Shown here: piece by piece, positions 44,981 through 53,943 of the stretch
Layout of the letters: every line of letters starts with the position of its first letter
Numbering within the stretch: position 1 is the first letter of the stretch
NCBI GenBank assembly: GCA_934591745.1
Contig: CAKTPQ010000002.1
Location: 17,339-81,338, forward strand
Direction of reading: 5' to 3'
Source of the DNA: an uncultured Oscillospiraceae bacterium
Lineage (GTDB): Bacteria > Bacillota > Clostridia > Oscillospirales > Oscillospiraceae
Length of the DNA: 64,000 nt
Notes under the pieces: model-generated
What the model saw: the letters and a program-made list of their open reading frames with translations, nothing else
Told to the model about the DNA's origin: nothing
The model's database searches: none
Position numbers and translations under genes: made by a program

Positions 44981-45031
44981 AAAGACAAAGGTGTCTTGGA
45001 GAGCTTCTCTCAGGCGGCTTTGTCTTTTTTT
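44981..45031 (+). promoter_or_regulatory. Attenuator-like terminator in the leader of the glutaminase-like gene
   Basis: A 10-base arm AAAGACAAAG (44981-44990) pairs perfectly with CTTTGTCTTT (45018-45027), which runs into seven T residues. An inner GAGAG/CTCTC stem completes the hairpin. Placed between a consensus promoter and the ribosome binding site, it should stop most transcripts unless antitermination occurs. It recalls antitermination-controlled leaders of nitrogen genes in Clostridia (ANTAR type), but the diagnostic hexaloops were not confirmed. Confidence 0.6.
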
Positions 45032-45074
45032 GTGCGCAGCACCCTGAAAAAATCTGACGAAGGAGGCATCTATC

Positions 45075-45653
45075 ATGCGGACGATCATGGGTTTTTGCGG
45101 AACATGCAGTGATATTACAGACTTTACCAAGGGTTTGATGCAGGCAGCACCCCGCGGCCATGGGGAAAGCCGCATCGTGGATGTGGGCTGCGGCCTGCTG
45201 GGCTACCGCCGCCATGCGTCGGGGGAGCACCCCGCCGTGGAGCTGCAGCCGCTGACGCTGGACGGCAGCTACGCCGTGTGCAGCGGGGACTTCGTCAGCT
45301 ACGGCGGTCTGCGCGCAGGTCTGCAGGCCCGGGGCTATACCTTCCGCAGCCGCTGCGACTGCGAGCTGCTGCTGCCCCTGTACCGGGAGTACGGTGTGAA
45401 CATGTTCGGGATGCTCAACGGCGAATTTGCCGTCATCCTCTTTGACCGCGCCAGCGGCGAGTTTATCGCCGCCCGGGACCGCGCCGGTCAGCGCCCCCTG
45501 TACTACGGACAGGACGATGCCGGGAACACGGTGTTTGCCAGCGAGGCGGAGAGCCTGATGGGGCTGTGCCGCCGGGTACTGCCCTTTCCGCCGGGCTGCT
45601 ACTACCGGAACGGACGCTTCATCCGCTTCAACGACAGCGTAGGCGCGGCCTGA
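45075..45653 (+). CDS. Standalone degenerate glutaminase (GATase II) domain, asparagine synthetase-like
   Basis: This 192-residue protein aligns with only the N-terminal glutaminase half of AsnB: LNGEFAVILFDRASGEFIAARDRAGQRPLYYG and VFASEAESL are clear near 113-160. The synthetase half is absent. The N-terminus reads MRTIMGFCG where active enzymes have MCGIxGF, so catalytic Cys2 is Arg. The RGPD segment and the YNGEIYN motif (here CSGDFVSY) are also lost. It is probably not a glutaminase and may be a binding or regulatory protein. GAAGGAGG lies 8 bases before the ATG. Expression appears controlled by the attenuator-like leader. Confidence 0.72.
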   Translation: MRTIMGFCGTCSDITDFTKGLMQAAPRGHGESRIVDVGCGLLGYRRHASGEHPAVELQPLTLDGSYAVCSGDFVSYGGLRAGLQARGYTFRSRCDCELLLPLYREYGVNMFGMLNGEFAVILFDRASGEFIAARDRAGQRPLYYGQDDAGNTVFASEAESLMGLCRRVLPFPPGCYYRNGRFIRFNDSVGAA

Positions 45654-45689
45654 TGATCCTCAGCCAACCAGTTTCTCTCCTTAAATAAA

Positions 45690-45729
45690 GCACAAAGCCG
45701 CACATCTCAAGGGATGTGCGGCTTTGTGC
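45690..45729. terminator. Strong hairpin after the glutaminase-like gene
   Basis: A 17-bp perfect stem (GCACAAAGCCGCACATC and complement) with TCAAGG loop, no U-tract. It lies between the glutaminase-like gene and spoIIID. Confidence 0.6.
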
Positions 45730-45805
45730 GTCTCCGGACGGCATAATGTCTGCATAGCCTGCATAGAAATAGGCCAGCAGCAAACGTGTATGGGAGTGGT
45801 GCTCT

Positions 45806-46054
45806 ATCCGAGAGAATCTGGAACAGCGGGCCCAGGAGCTGGCCCTTTACCTCATAGAAAACCGGACCACCGTCCGCGCCGCCGCGAAAAAGTTCGGCGT
45901 CAGCAAGTCCACGGTACATAAGGATCTGTCCGAGCGCCTGCCGCTGTACGACCGCGCGCTCTATACGCAGGTAAAGGCGGTGCTGGAGGAGAACAAGGCC
46001 CAGCGCCACATCCGGGGCGGACTGGCCACGCGGAAGAAGTACAAGGGTGCATAA
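45806..46054 (+). CDS. spoIIID: Sporulation regulator SpoIIID, reading frame without an in-frame start
   Basis: The 82 codons match SpoIIID closely: IRENLEQRAQELALYLIENR, TTVRAAAKKFGVSKSTVHKD (helix-turn-helix) and the basic tail KAQRHIRGGLATRKKYKGA. SpoIIID is the mother-cell DNA-binding regulator between SigE and SigK. No ATG, GTG or TTG exists in this frame between the stop at 45770-45772 and the conserved IRE. An ATG at 45790 reads MGVVLY and then leaves frame. Restoring two bases at TAT(AT)CCGAGAG would join MGVVLY to IREN. So there is a 2-base deletion, a sequencing error, or a non-standard start. The rest is intact and ends in a shared terminator. Confidence 0.8.
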   Translation: MRENLEQRAQELALYLIENRTTVRAAAKKFGVSKSTVHKDLSERLPLYDRALYTQVKAVLEENKAQRHIRGGLATRKKYKGA

Positions 46055-46098
46055 AAACCGTCTCTCCATCCGGTACACCGGATGGAGAGACGGTTTTT
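46053..46098. terminator. Bidirectional terminator between spoIIID and tex
   Basis: AAAAACCGTCTCTCCATCC and complement around a GGTACACC centre, with T-runs on both strands. Confidence 0.88.
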
Positions 46099-46101
46099 TG
46101 T

Positions 46102-48261
<2,160 letters not shown>

Positions 48262-48282
48262 AAAGGCTCCTTTCAGACAGCT

Positions 48283-48304
48283 TTGCCCGCGCACAGCGCG
48301 GGCA
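48283..48304 (-). other. Hairpin between the DUF1846 gene and tex
   Basis: GCCCGCGC/GCGCGGGC stem with a short loop, without U-tract, just upstream of the tex ribosome binding site. Confidence 0.45.
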
Positions 48305-48327
48305 AAGGGGGGGGATGCTTTCTGTGT

Positions 48328-49812
48328 TTACTTCTTGTGGTACAGGGACTTGACCTCGTATTTCGGCTCGCAGCTGACGTTGATGCCCAGCCGCTTATAG
48401 AGCTTGGCGTCCTCCTCCGAGATGATGACGGAGAAGTGGGCGTCGCAGCCCCGCAGCTTCTTCAGCTGCTCCTGCACCATGGCGGCCAGCGGGTTGGTCA
48501 GACCCGAGATGGCCAGCGCGATCAGCACCTCGTCGGAGTGGAGCCGGGGGTTGCGGTGGCCCAGATAATCGGTTTTCATGGCGCTGATGGGCTCGATAAC
48601 GGAGGAGGGGATGAGATCCAGCTTGTGGTCGATGCCTGCCATGTGCTTCAGGGCGTTGAGCAGCAGCGCCGCCGACGCGCCCAGCAGGGGGGAGGTCTTG
48701 CCCGTGACCACACAGCCGTCCGGCAGCACCATGGCGCCGGCGGGCTTGCCGGTGGCCTCCGCCTTCTCCAGCGATGCGCCCACGGCGGGGCACAGCTCCG
48801 GCGTCACGCCGGCCTGCTGCATCACCAGCTCCAGCTTCCGCACCACGCACTCGTCGGCCTGCCCTTTGACCCGCTCCACGCAGCCGGCGTAGTAGCGGCG
48901 CAGGATCTCCATGCGGCTGGCCTCCTGACAGACATCGTCGTCCACGATGGCGAAGCCTGCCATATTCACGCCCATGTCCGTGGGGGATTTATAGGGACAC
49001 TCGCCCTGGATCTTCTTGAACATGGCGGCCAGCACCGGGAAGATCTCCACGTCCCGGTTGTAGTTGACGGTGGTGACGCCGTAGGCCTCCAGATGGAAGG
49101 GGTCGATCATGTTCACGTCGTTGAGGTCGGCGGTGGCGGCCTCGTAGGCCAGGTTCACCGGATGCTTCAGCGGCAGGTTCCAGATGGGGAACGTCTCATA
49201 CTTGGCGTAGCCCGCAGGAATGCCCCGGCGGTTGTCGTGGTAGAGCTGGCTCAGGCAGGTGGCCATCTTGCCGCTGCCGGGGCCGGGAGCCGTCACCACG
49301 ATGAGGGGCCGGGTCGTCTCGATATAGTCGTTGCGGCCCAGTCCCTCGTCGGAGACGATATGGGCCACGTCGGAGGGATACCCGGCGATGGGATAGTGCT
49401 TATAGCTCTTAACGCCCAGCGTGTCCAGCCGCTTGATAAAGGCGTCCGCCGCCGGCTGCCCGGCGTACTGGGTGATGACTACGGAGCCTACATAGAACCC
49501 CAGATCCCGGAACACGTCGATGAGCCGCAGCACATCGGCGTCGTAACTGATGCCCAGGTCGCCCCGCATCTTGTTCTTCTCGATGTCGCCGGCGCAGATG
49601 GCCACCACGATCTCCACATCGTCCTTCAGCGTCCGCAGCATCCGGATCTTGCTGTCCGGCTGGAAGCCCGGCAGCACCCGGGATGCATGGTAGTCGTCGA
49701 ACAGCTTGCCGCCGAACTCCAGATACAGCTTGCCGCCGAACTGGGCGCGGCGGGCGGTGATGTGCTCCGCCTGCAGCTGCAGGTACTTGTCATTGTCAAA
49801 ACCGATCTTCAT
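48328..49812 (-). CDS. DUF1846 family protein
   Basis: The 494 residues are typical for DUF1846, a conserved cytosolic family found in Firmicutes and Actinobacteria with a structure but no agreed function. Conserved parts are KIGFDNDKYLQLQAEHI at the start, VVTAPGPGSGKMATCLSQLYHD near 183-204 (a P-loop-like glycine stretch) and KTSPLLGASAALLLNALKH near 385. GGGGGATACGGAG precedes the ATG. It may be co-transcribed with tex downstream. Confidence 0.85.
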   Translation of the reverse strand: MKIGFDNDKYLQLQAEHITARRAQFGGKLYLEFGGKLFDDYHASRVLPGFQPDSKIRMLRTLKDDVEIVVAICAGDIEKNKMRGDLGISYDADVLRLIDVFRDLGFYVGSVVITQYAGQPAADAFIKRLDTLGVKSYKHYPIAGYPSDVAHIVSDEGLGRNDYIETTRPLIVVTAPGPGSGKMATCLSQLYHDNRRGIPAGYAKYETFPIWNLPLKHPVNLAYEAATADLNDVNMIDPFHLEAYGVTTVNYNRDVEIFPVLAAMFKKIQGECPYKSPTDMGVNMAGFAIVDDDVCQEASRMEILRRYYAGCVERVKGQADECVVRKLELVMQQAGVTPELCPAVGASLEKAEATGKPAGAMVLPDGCVVTGKTSPLLGASAALLLNALKHMAGIDHKLDLIPSSVIEPISAMKTDYLGHRNPRLHSDEVLIALAISGLTNPLAAMVQEQLKKLRGCDAHFSVIISEEDAKLYKRLGINVSCEPKYEVKSLYHKK

Positions 49813-49944
49813 CTCCGTATCCCCCGTTTACTCAAAAACTCGACTCATTATACAACATCCTGTGGCTGTGGGAAAGGAAAAATCCCACTTTTTCGCAGGG
49901 AAAAATAGCCGAACTTATCCGCCCTTTTTTGGCAAAACCCACCG

Positions 49945-49973
49945 TTGCAATTTGACAGACACGGGGGTATACT
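49945..49973 (+). promoter_or_regulatory. Promoter of the 64-residue ORF
   Basis: TTGCAA (49945-49950), a 17-base spacer and TATACT (49968-49973), 37 bases before the ATG. Confidence 0.6.
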
Positions 49974-50009
49974 AAAAAATACACCCCTATTTCTGCAGGA
50001 GGAGCACCC

Positions 50010-50204
50010 ATGCGATTTCACGTTGTCTGGCGCAAGAGCCACGAGCCGGAGTCGGCCTACCGCGACTTTTTCGAGACCAACGACATCTGCGAAGCCAAGG
50101 ACTTCGCCATGCGTCTGGCTTTCGACGAGACGAATCTCGTCTACGTCCGGGACGAGCAGCGGGATGAGATCGTCCGGGACTTCGATGCAGAGGTCTACCG
50201 CTGA
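50010..50204 (+). CDS. Small protein of unknown function (64 residues)
   Basis: GCAGGAGGAGCACCC precedes the ATG and a promoter lies upstream, so expression is likely. The protein is highly charged and acidic (RFHVVWRKSHEPESAYRDFF, EAKDFAMRLAFDE) with no signal peptide or known motif. No family was recognised. It is followed by the second small unknown gene. Confidence 0.6.
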   Translation: MRFHVVWRKSHEPESAYRDFFETNDICEAKDFAMRLAFDETNLVYVRDEQRDEIVRDFDAEVYR

Positions 50205-50235
50205 ACGCCACATTATATAATATAGAAAGAAACCC

Positions 50236-50268
50236 ATCACCTCCGGCCATACTAAGGTCGGAGGTGAT
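50236..50268 (+). promoter_or_regulatory. Hairpin sequestering the ribosome binding site of the 73-residue ORF
   Basis: ATCACCTCCGGCC (50236-50248) pairs along 13 bases with GGTCGGAGGTGAT (50256-50268; one G-U pair, 7-base loop). The right arm contains the Shine-Dalgarno GGAGG, and TTTTT follows, so the same element could terminate transcription or block translation. Confidence 0.6.
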
Positions 50269-50273
50269 TTTTC

Positions 50274-50495
50274 ATGCCCAAAAAGAGCAGCGGATTTCCC
50301 TATGACGCCACACCGGACGTCCATCAGTTCCGGGGCGTGCCGGAGAGCTGCTTCGATCTGGTGAATATGTACGGCACGTACAACATCCAGCCCACCAGCG
50401 ACACGGAGCACCTGTTCCCGCTGATCGGGCCGGGACTGCCCCGCGGCTGGCGGGACATGCACCTGGGCAAGCCGGAGATCGAGGACCTTCCGTAA
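50274..50495 (+). CDS. Conserved-looking small protein of unknown function (73 residues)
   Basis: The ATG is six bases after the hairpin containing GGAGGTGA. The sequence FRGVPESCFDLVNMYGTYNI, followed by QPTSDTEHLFPLIGPGLP, looks like a compact conserved domain that I recall seeing in other Oscillospiraceae small proteins, but no function is known. There is no signal peptide. A strong hairpin (50499-50534) ends the unit, just before the had operon promoter. Confidence 0.6.
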   Translation: MPKKSSGFPYDATPDVHQFRGVPESCFDLVNMYGTYNIQPTSDTEHLFPLIGPGLPRGWRDMHLGKPEIEDLP

Positions 50496-50498
50496 GCA

Positions 50499-50534
50499 CG
50501 CAGGCGGCGTCCGAAAAAGCGGACGCCGCCTGCG
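50499..50534 (+). terminator. Strong hairpin after the 73-residue ORF
   Basis: CGCAGGCGGCGTCCG/CGGACGCCGCCTGCG 15-bp stem with AAAAAG loop; no U-tract. Confidence 0.7.
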
Positions 50535-50648
50535 CATTGCCGGAAAAGCGGAACTTTTATGCCGGAGAAATCCGGGGTACTTTGTCCATTTAAAGTGCGG
50601 CTCGTGACAATGCACAGATAATTGTTATTTATTTAGCGACTCCCACAA

Positions 50649-50677
50649 TTGACGCATTTTTCACAAACTTGTATAAT
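50649..50677 (+). promoter_or_regulatory. had operon promoter
   Basis: TTGACG (50649-50654), a 17-base spacer and TATAAT (50672-50677). The -35 region lies in the first copy of a direct repeat, TTGACGCATTTT(T)CAC; the second copy is at 50700-50714. Confidence 0.82.
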
Positions 50678-50684
50678 ACAAATA

Positions 50685-50701
50685 AACTGGTAAGACCAGT
50701 T
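50685..50701. promoter_or_regulatory. Candidate GntR/FadR operator of the had operon
   Basis: AACTGGT-AAG-ACCAGTT is a perfect 17-base dyad whose core TGGT-N3-ACCA matches operators of FadR-type GntR regulators. It lies 8 bases after the -10 box, where a repressor would block transcription. The GntR gene at 59565 is the obvious candidate. Confidence 0.7.
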
Positions 50702-50748
50702 GACGCATTTTCACGCCAAAAAGGACCCTATGAAGGGCAGGAGGCACT

Positions 50749-51525
50749 ATGTATACCCTTGGCATCGACATCGGCAGCACCACATCCAAGTGCGCCGTGC
50801 TCAAAGACGGAACGGAGCTGGCGGGCAAGAGCCTGCAGCGGGGCGGCCTGGGCACCGACGGCCCGGCGGAGGCGCTGGCGGAGCTGTGGCGCAGTTGCGG
50901 CCTGACCCAGGCGGACATGGCCCGCACCGTGGTCACCGGCTATGGCCGGAAGAACTATGAGGGCGCGGACAGTGAGATCAGCGAGCTGACGGCCCATGCG
51001 CTGGGCGGCCGGTTCGTGTTTCCCAACTTGCGGACGGTCATCGACATCGGCGGACAGGACGCCAAGGTCATCGCCCTGACCCCCTCCGGCAAAATGTCCA
51101 ACTTTGTGATGAACGACAAGTGCGCTGCCGGTACCGGCCGGTTTCTGGACGTGATGGCGTCCATCCTTCGGATGGACGTGGACGAACTGGGGGACTGCGC
51201 CGCGCAGGCCACGGCCCCCGCCGCCATCTCCAGCACCTGCACGGTGTTTGCCGAGAGCGAGGTCATCAGCCAGATGGCCGCTGGCGTCAAACGGCCCGAT
51301 CTGGTGGCGGGCATCTGCCGCAGCGTGGCCAGCCGCGTGGCGGCGCTGGCCCGGCGCGCCGGCGTGACGGAGCGTGTGTGCATGTCCGGCGGCGTGGCGA
51401 AAAACAGCGCCGTGCGGCAGGCCATCAGTGAGGAGCTGGGCGTGCCGGTGAGCTTTGACCCGCTGGCCCAGTATTTTGGCGCCATCGGCGCGGCCCTCTG
51501 GGCACATAAAGAGGCAAACAAGTAA
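50749..51525 (+). CDS. hadI: 2-hydroxyacyl-CoA dehydratase activator (ATP-dependent archerase)
   Basis: This 258-residue ASKHA-fold ATPase has phosphate loops LGIDIGSTTSKCAVL and VIDIGGQDAKVI. The two cysteines that hold the [4Fe-4S] cluster between subunits are in NDKCAAGTGRF and STCTVFAESEV. It injects a high-energy electron into the dehydratase at the cost of ATP. GGCAGGAGG precedes the ATG. It is the first gene of the operon, ahead of hadBC, whereas in Clostridioides difficile ldhA and hadA come first. Confidence 0.93.
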   Translation: MYTLGIDIGSTTSKCAVLKDGTELAGKSLQRGGLGTDGPAEALAELWRSCGLTQADMARTVVTGYGRKNYEGADSEISELTAHALGGRFVFPNLRTVIDIGGQDAKVIALTPSGKMSNFVMNDKCAAGTGRFLDVMASILRMDVDELGDCAAQATAPAAISSTCTVFAESEVISQMAAGVKRPDLVAGICRSVASRVAALARRAGVTERVCMSGGVAKNSAVRQAISEELGVPVSFDPLAQYFGAIGAALWAHKEANK

Positions 51526-51560
51526 AGTGTTTAGATATTGTGGAACAAGGAGGAAATGAA

Positions 51561-52802
51561 ATGGCAGAAGAAGTGAAGAAGGCCCCGAAGCCGGTGGATG
51601 TGAACTCCGCCAAGTATAAGCTGGGCAAGATCGCGGCGGACGCCTATGTGGACGCCATCGAGGCCAAGAAGCGGGGCGAGAAGGTGGCATGGGTATCCAG
51701 CAATTTCCCCGTGGAGATCCCGGAGACTATGGGCATCGCCACCGTGTACCCGGAGAACCAGGCCGCCGGCATTGCCGCCCGGGGCGCCGGTACGAGAATG
51801 TGCGAAGTGGCGGAGTCCGAGGGCTACTCCAACGACATCTGCGCCTATGCCCGCGTGTCTCTGGCCTACGCCAAGCTGAAGTCCTGTCCCGAGCAGGACG
51901 TGGCCATGCCCGACGTGCTGCTGTGCTGCAGCAATATCTGCTCCTGCATGATCAAGTGGTACGAGAATCTGGCCCGCGAGCTGAACATCCCCATGATCCT
52001 CCTGGACATTCCCTTTAACCCCGATTACGAGGTGTCCGATGCTGAGGTGGCCTACGTCACCGGCCAGTTCTGGGACGCCGTACATCAGCTGGAGGAGATC
52101 ACCGGCAAGAAGTGGTCTGACGAGAAGTTCCAGGAAGTCACCGGCTTCTCCTGCCGCTCCAGCCGCGCATGGCTGGCGGCCACCGGCTGCGCCAAGTATG
52201 TGCCCTCCCCCTTCAACGGCTTCGACCTGCTGAACCACATGGCCGTCATGGTCACGGCCCGGGGCAAGTCCACCGCCGCCGACGCCATGGAGACGCTGCT
52301 GAAGGAGTACGAGGACAACCACAAGAACGGTACCTCCACCTTCCGCACGGAGGAGAAGTACCGCATCATGTTCGAGGGCATCGCCTGCTGGCCCTACCTC
52401 CGCGCCACCAGCACCGGCCTGAAGTCCCGGGGCATCAACATGGTCACCACCATCTACGCCGACGCCTTCGGCTTCGACTACAACACCTTTGACGAGATGA
52501 TCCGCGCCTACTGCAAGGTGCCCAACGCCATCAATCTGGAGATGAGCCGCGACAAGCGCATCAAGCTCTGCAAGGACAACCATGTGGAGGGCCTGCTGGT
52601 GCATACCAACCGTTCCTGCAAGCTGTGGAGCGGCTTCATGTACGAGATGAGCCGCCAGATCGGCAAAGAGTGCAATATCCCCGTGGTCAGCTTCGACGGC
52701 GACCAGGCCGACCCGCGGAACTTCTCCGAGGCCCAGTACGATACCCGTGTGCAGGGTCTGACGGAGATCATGGAAGCCAACAAGGCTGCGAAAGGAGTGT
52801 AA
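51561..52802 (+). CDS. hadB: 2-hydroxyacyl-CoA dehydratase subunit HadB
   Basis: This 413-residue protein starts MAEEVKKAPKPV with AAGGAGG 8 bases before ATG. It carries the HgdB/FldB-family segments CCSNICSCMIKWYENLA, FEGIACWPYLRAT and HTNRSCKLWSGFMYEMSRQ, where conserved cysteines ligate a [4Fe-4S] cluster. FDGDQADPRNFSEAQYDTR near the end is diagnostic. It forms the alpha/beta dehydratase with HadC, removing water from (R)-2-hydroxyacyl-CoA by a ketyl radical. Had (leucine) and Fld (phenylalanine) types cannot be separated by motif alone. Confidence 0.92.
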   Translation: MAEEVKKAPKPVDVNSAKYKLGKIAADAYVDAIEAKKRGEKVAWVSSNFPVEIPETMGIATVYPENQAAGIAARGAGTRMCEVAESEGYSNDICAYARVSLAYAKLKSCPEQDVAMPDVLLCCSNICSCMIKWYENLARELNIPMILLDIPFNPDYEVSDAEVAYVTGQFWDAVHQLEEITGKKWSDEKFQEVTGFSCRSSRAWLAATGCAKYVPSPFNGFDLLNHMAVMVTARGKSTAADAMETLLKEYEDNHKNGTSTFRTEEKYRIMFEGIACWPYLRATSTGLKSRGINMVTTIYADAFGFDYNTFDEMIRAYCKVPNAINLEMSRDKRIKLCKDNHVEGLLVHTNRSCKLWSGFMYEMSRQIGKECNIPVVSFDGDQADPRNFSEAQYDTRVQGLTEIMEANKAAKGV

Positions 52803-52805
52803 GGC

Positions 52806-53918
52806 ATGAACGATATCCTCAATAAGCTGCATGAGGTCGCAGCGTCCCCCAAGGCGCAGATGGACGGCTATCTGGCCCAGGGCAGAAAGATCGTGCTGTG
52901 CGCTCCCGTCTATACCCCGGAGGAGATCATCCATTCCATGGGCTTCGTCCCCATGGGGGCGTGGGGTGCCGATGTGGAGCTGAACCGGGCCAAGGAGTAT
53001 TGCCCCGCGTTCCTGTGCTCCATCGTCCAGTCCCTGCTGGAGCTGGGCATTGCCGGGGCCTACGAGGGCGCGTCCGCCATCGTCATCCCCTCCCTGTGCG
53101 ACACCCTCAAGACCGTGGGCGAAAACTGGAAGTACGCTGTGCCGTCCATCCCGTTCATCCCCATGACCTATCCCCAGAACCGCAAGCCCGCCTACGGCGT
53201 GGCCTACACCAAGGCCGGCTACGAGCGGGTCATCCGCGACCTGGAGAAGCTGGGCGGCACGTTCTCCGAGGAGAAGCTGCTGGCCTCCATCAAGGTCTAT
53301 AACCGCCACAACGCCGCCATGCGGAAGCTGGACGAGGTGCTGGCCAAGCATCCGGAGATCACCGCCGCCCAGCGCAGCGACATCTTCAAGAGCGCCTTCT
53401 TCATGACCAAGGAGGAGCACACCGAGCTGGTGGAGGCCCTCATCGCCCAGCTGGAGGCCGCCGCTCCCGCTGCGGAGAAGCTGCCCATCGTCATCTCCGG
53501 CATCCTGACGGATGCCCCGGCGCTGAACGCCGTCATCGACGAGATGGGCCTGCACATCGTGGCCGACGACGTGGCCGCCCAGTCCCGCCAGTACCGCACC
53601 GATGCACCGGAGCGGGCCGACGCCCTCAACGCGCTGGCGGAGAAGTTCGCCAATATGGGCAACTGCTCTGTGCTGTACGATCAGGACAAGAACCGGGTGA
53701 AGTGGATCGTGGACACCGCCAAGGCGAGAAACGCCAAGGGCGTTCTGGTGGTGCTGACCAAGTTCTGCGACCCGGAGGAGTTCGACTATGTGATGATCAA
53801 GAAGGCCTGCGAGGCCGCCGACCTGCCCCTGACGCTGGTGGAAGTGGACCGGCAGATGGTGCATTTCGAGCAGGTGCGCACCAACCTGGAGACCTTCCGC
53901 GATCTGCTGATGATGTAA
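52806..53918 (+). CDS. hadC: 2-hydroxyacyl-CoA dehydratase subunit HadC
   Basis: This 370-residue beta subunit has LCAPVYTPEEIIHSMGFVPM near 36, EYCPAFLCSIVQSLLELG, IPSLCDTLKTVGENWK and a C-terminal KFCDPEEFDYVMIKKACEA. The cysteines are placed like cluster ligands in HgdB/HadC. It pairs with HadB. The gap to hadB is 3 bases and to hadA 25 bases, so they are co-transcribed. ATP-driven electron input from HadI is required. Confidence 0.92.
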   Translation: MNDILNKLHEVAASPKAQMDGYLAQGRKIVLCAPVYTPEEIIHSMGFVPMGAWGADVELNRAKEYCPAFLCSIVQSLLELGIAGAYEGASAIVIPSLCDTLKTVGENWKYAVPSIPFIPMTYPQNRKPAYGVAYTKAGYERVIRDLEKLGGTFSEEKLLASIKVYNRHNAAMRKLDEVLAKHPEITAAQRSDIFKSAFFMTKEEHTELVEALIAQLEAAAPAAEKLPIVISGILTDAPALNAVIDEMGLHIVADDVAAQSRQYRTDAPERADALNALAEKFANMGNCSVLYDQDKNRVKWIVDTAKARNAKGVLVVLTKFCDPEEFDYVMIKKACEAADLPLTLVEVDRQMVHFEQVRTNLETFRDLLMM

Positions 53919-53943
53919 CAAATAGACATACAGGAGGAACAAC

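Noticed and set aside
44927-45112. 61-residue ORF overlapping the leader of the glutaminase-like gene
   Set aside because: It has no ribosome binding site, crosses the promoter and attenuator hairpin, and overlaps the well-supported gene in another frame.
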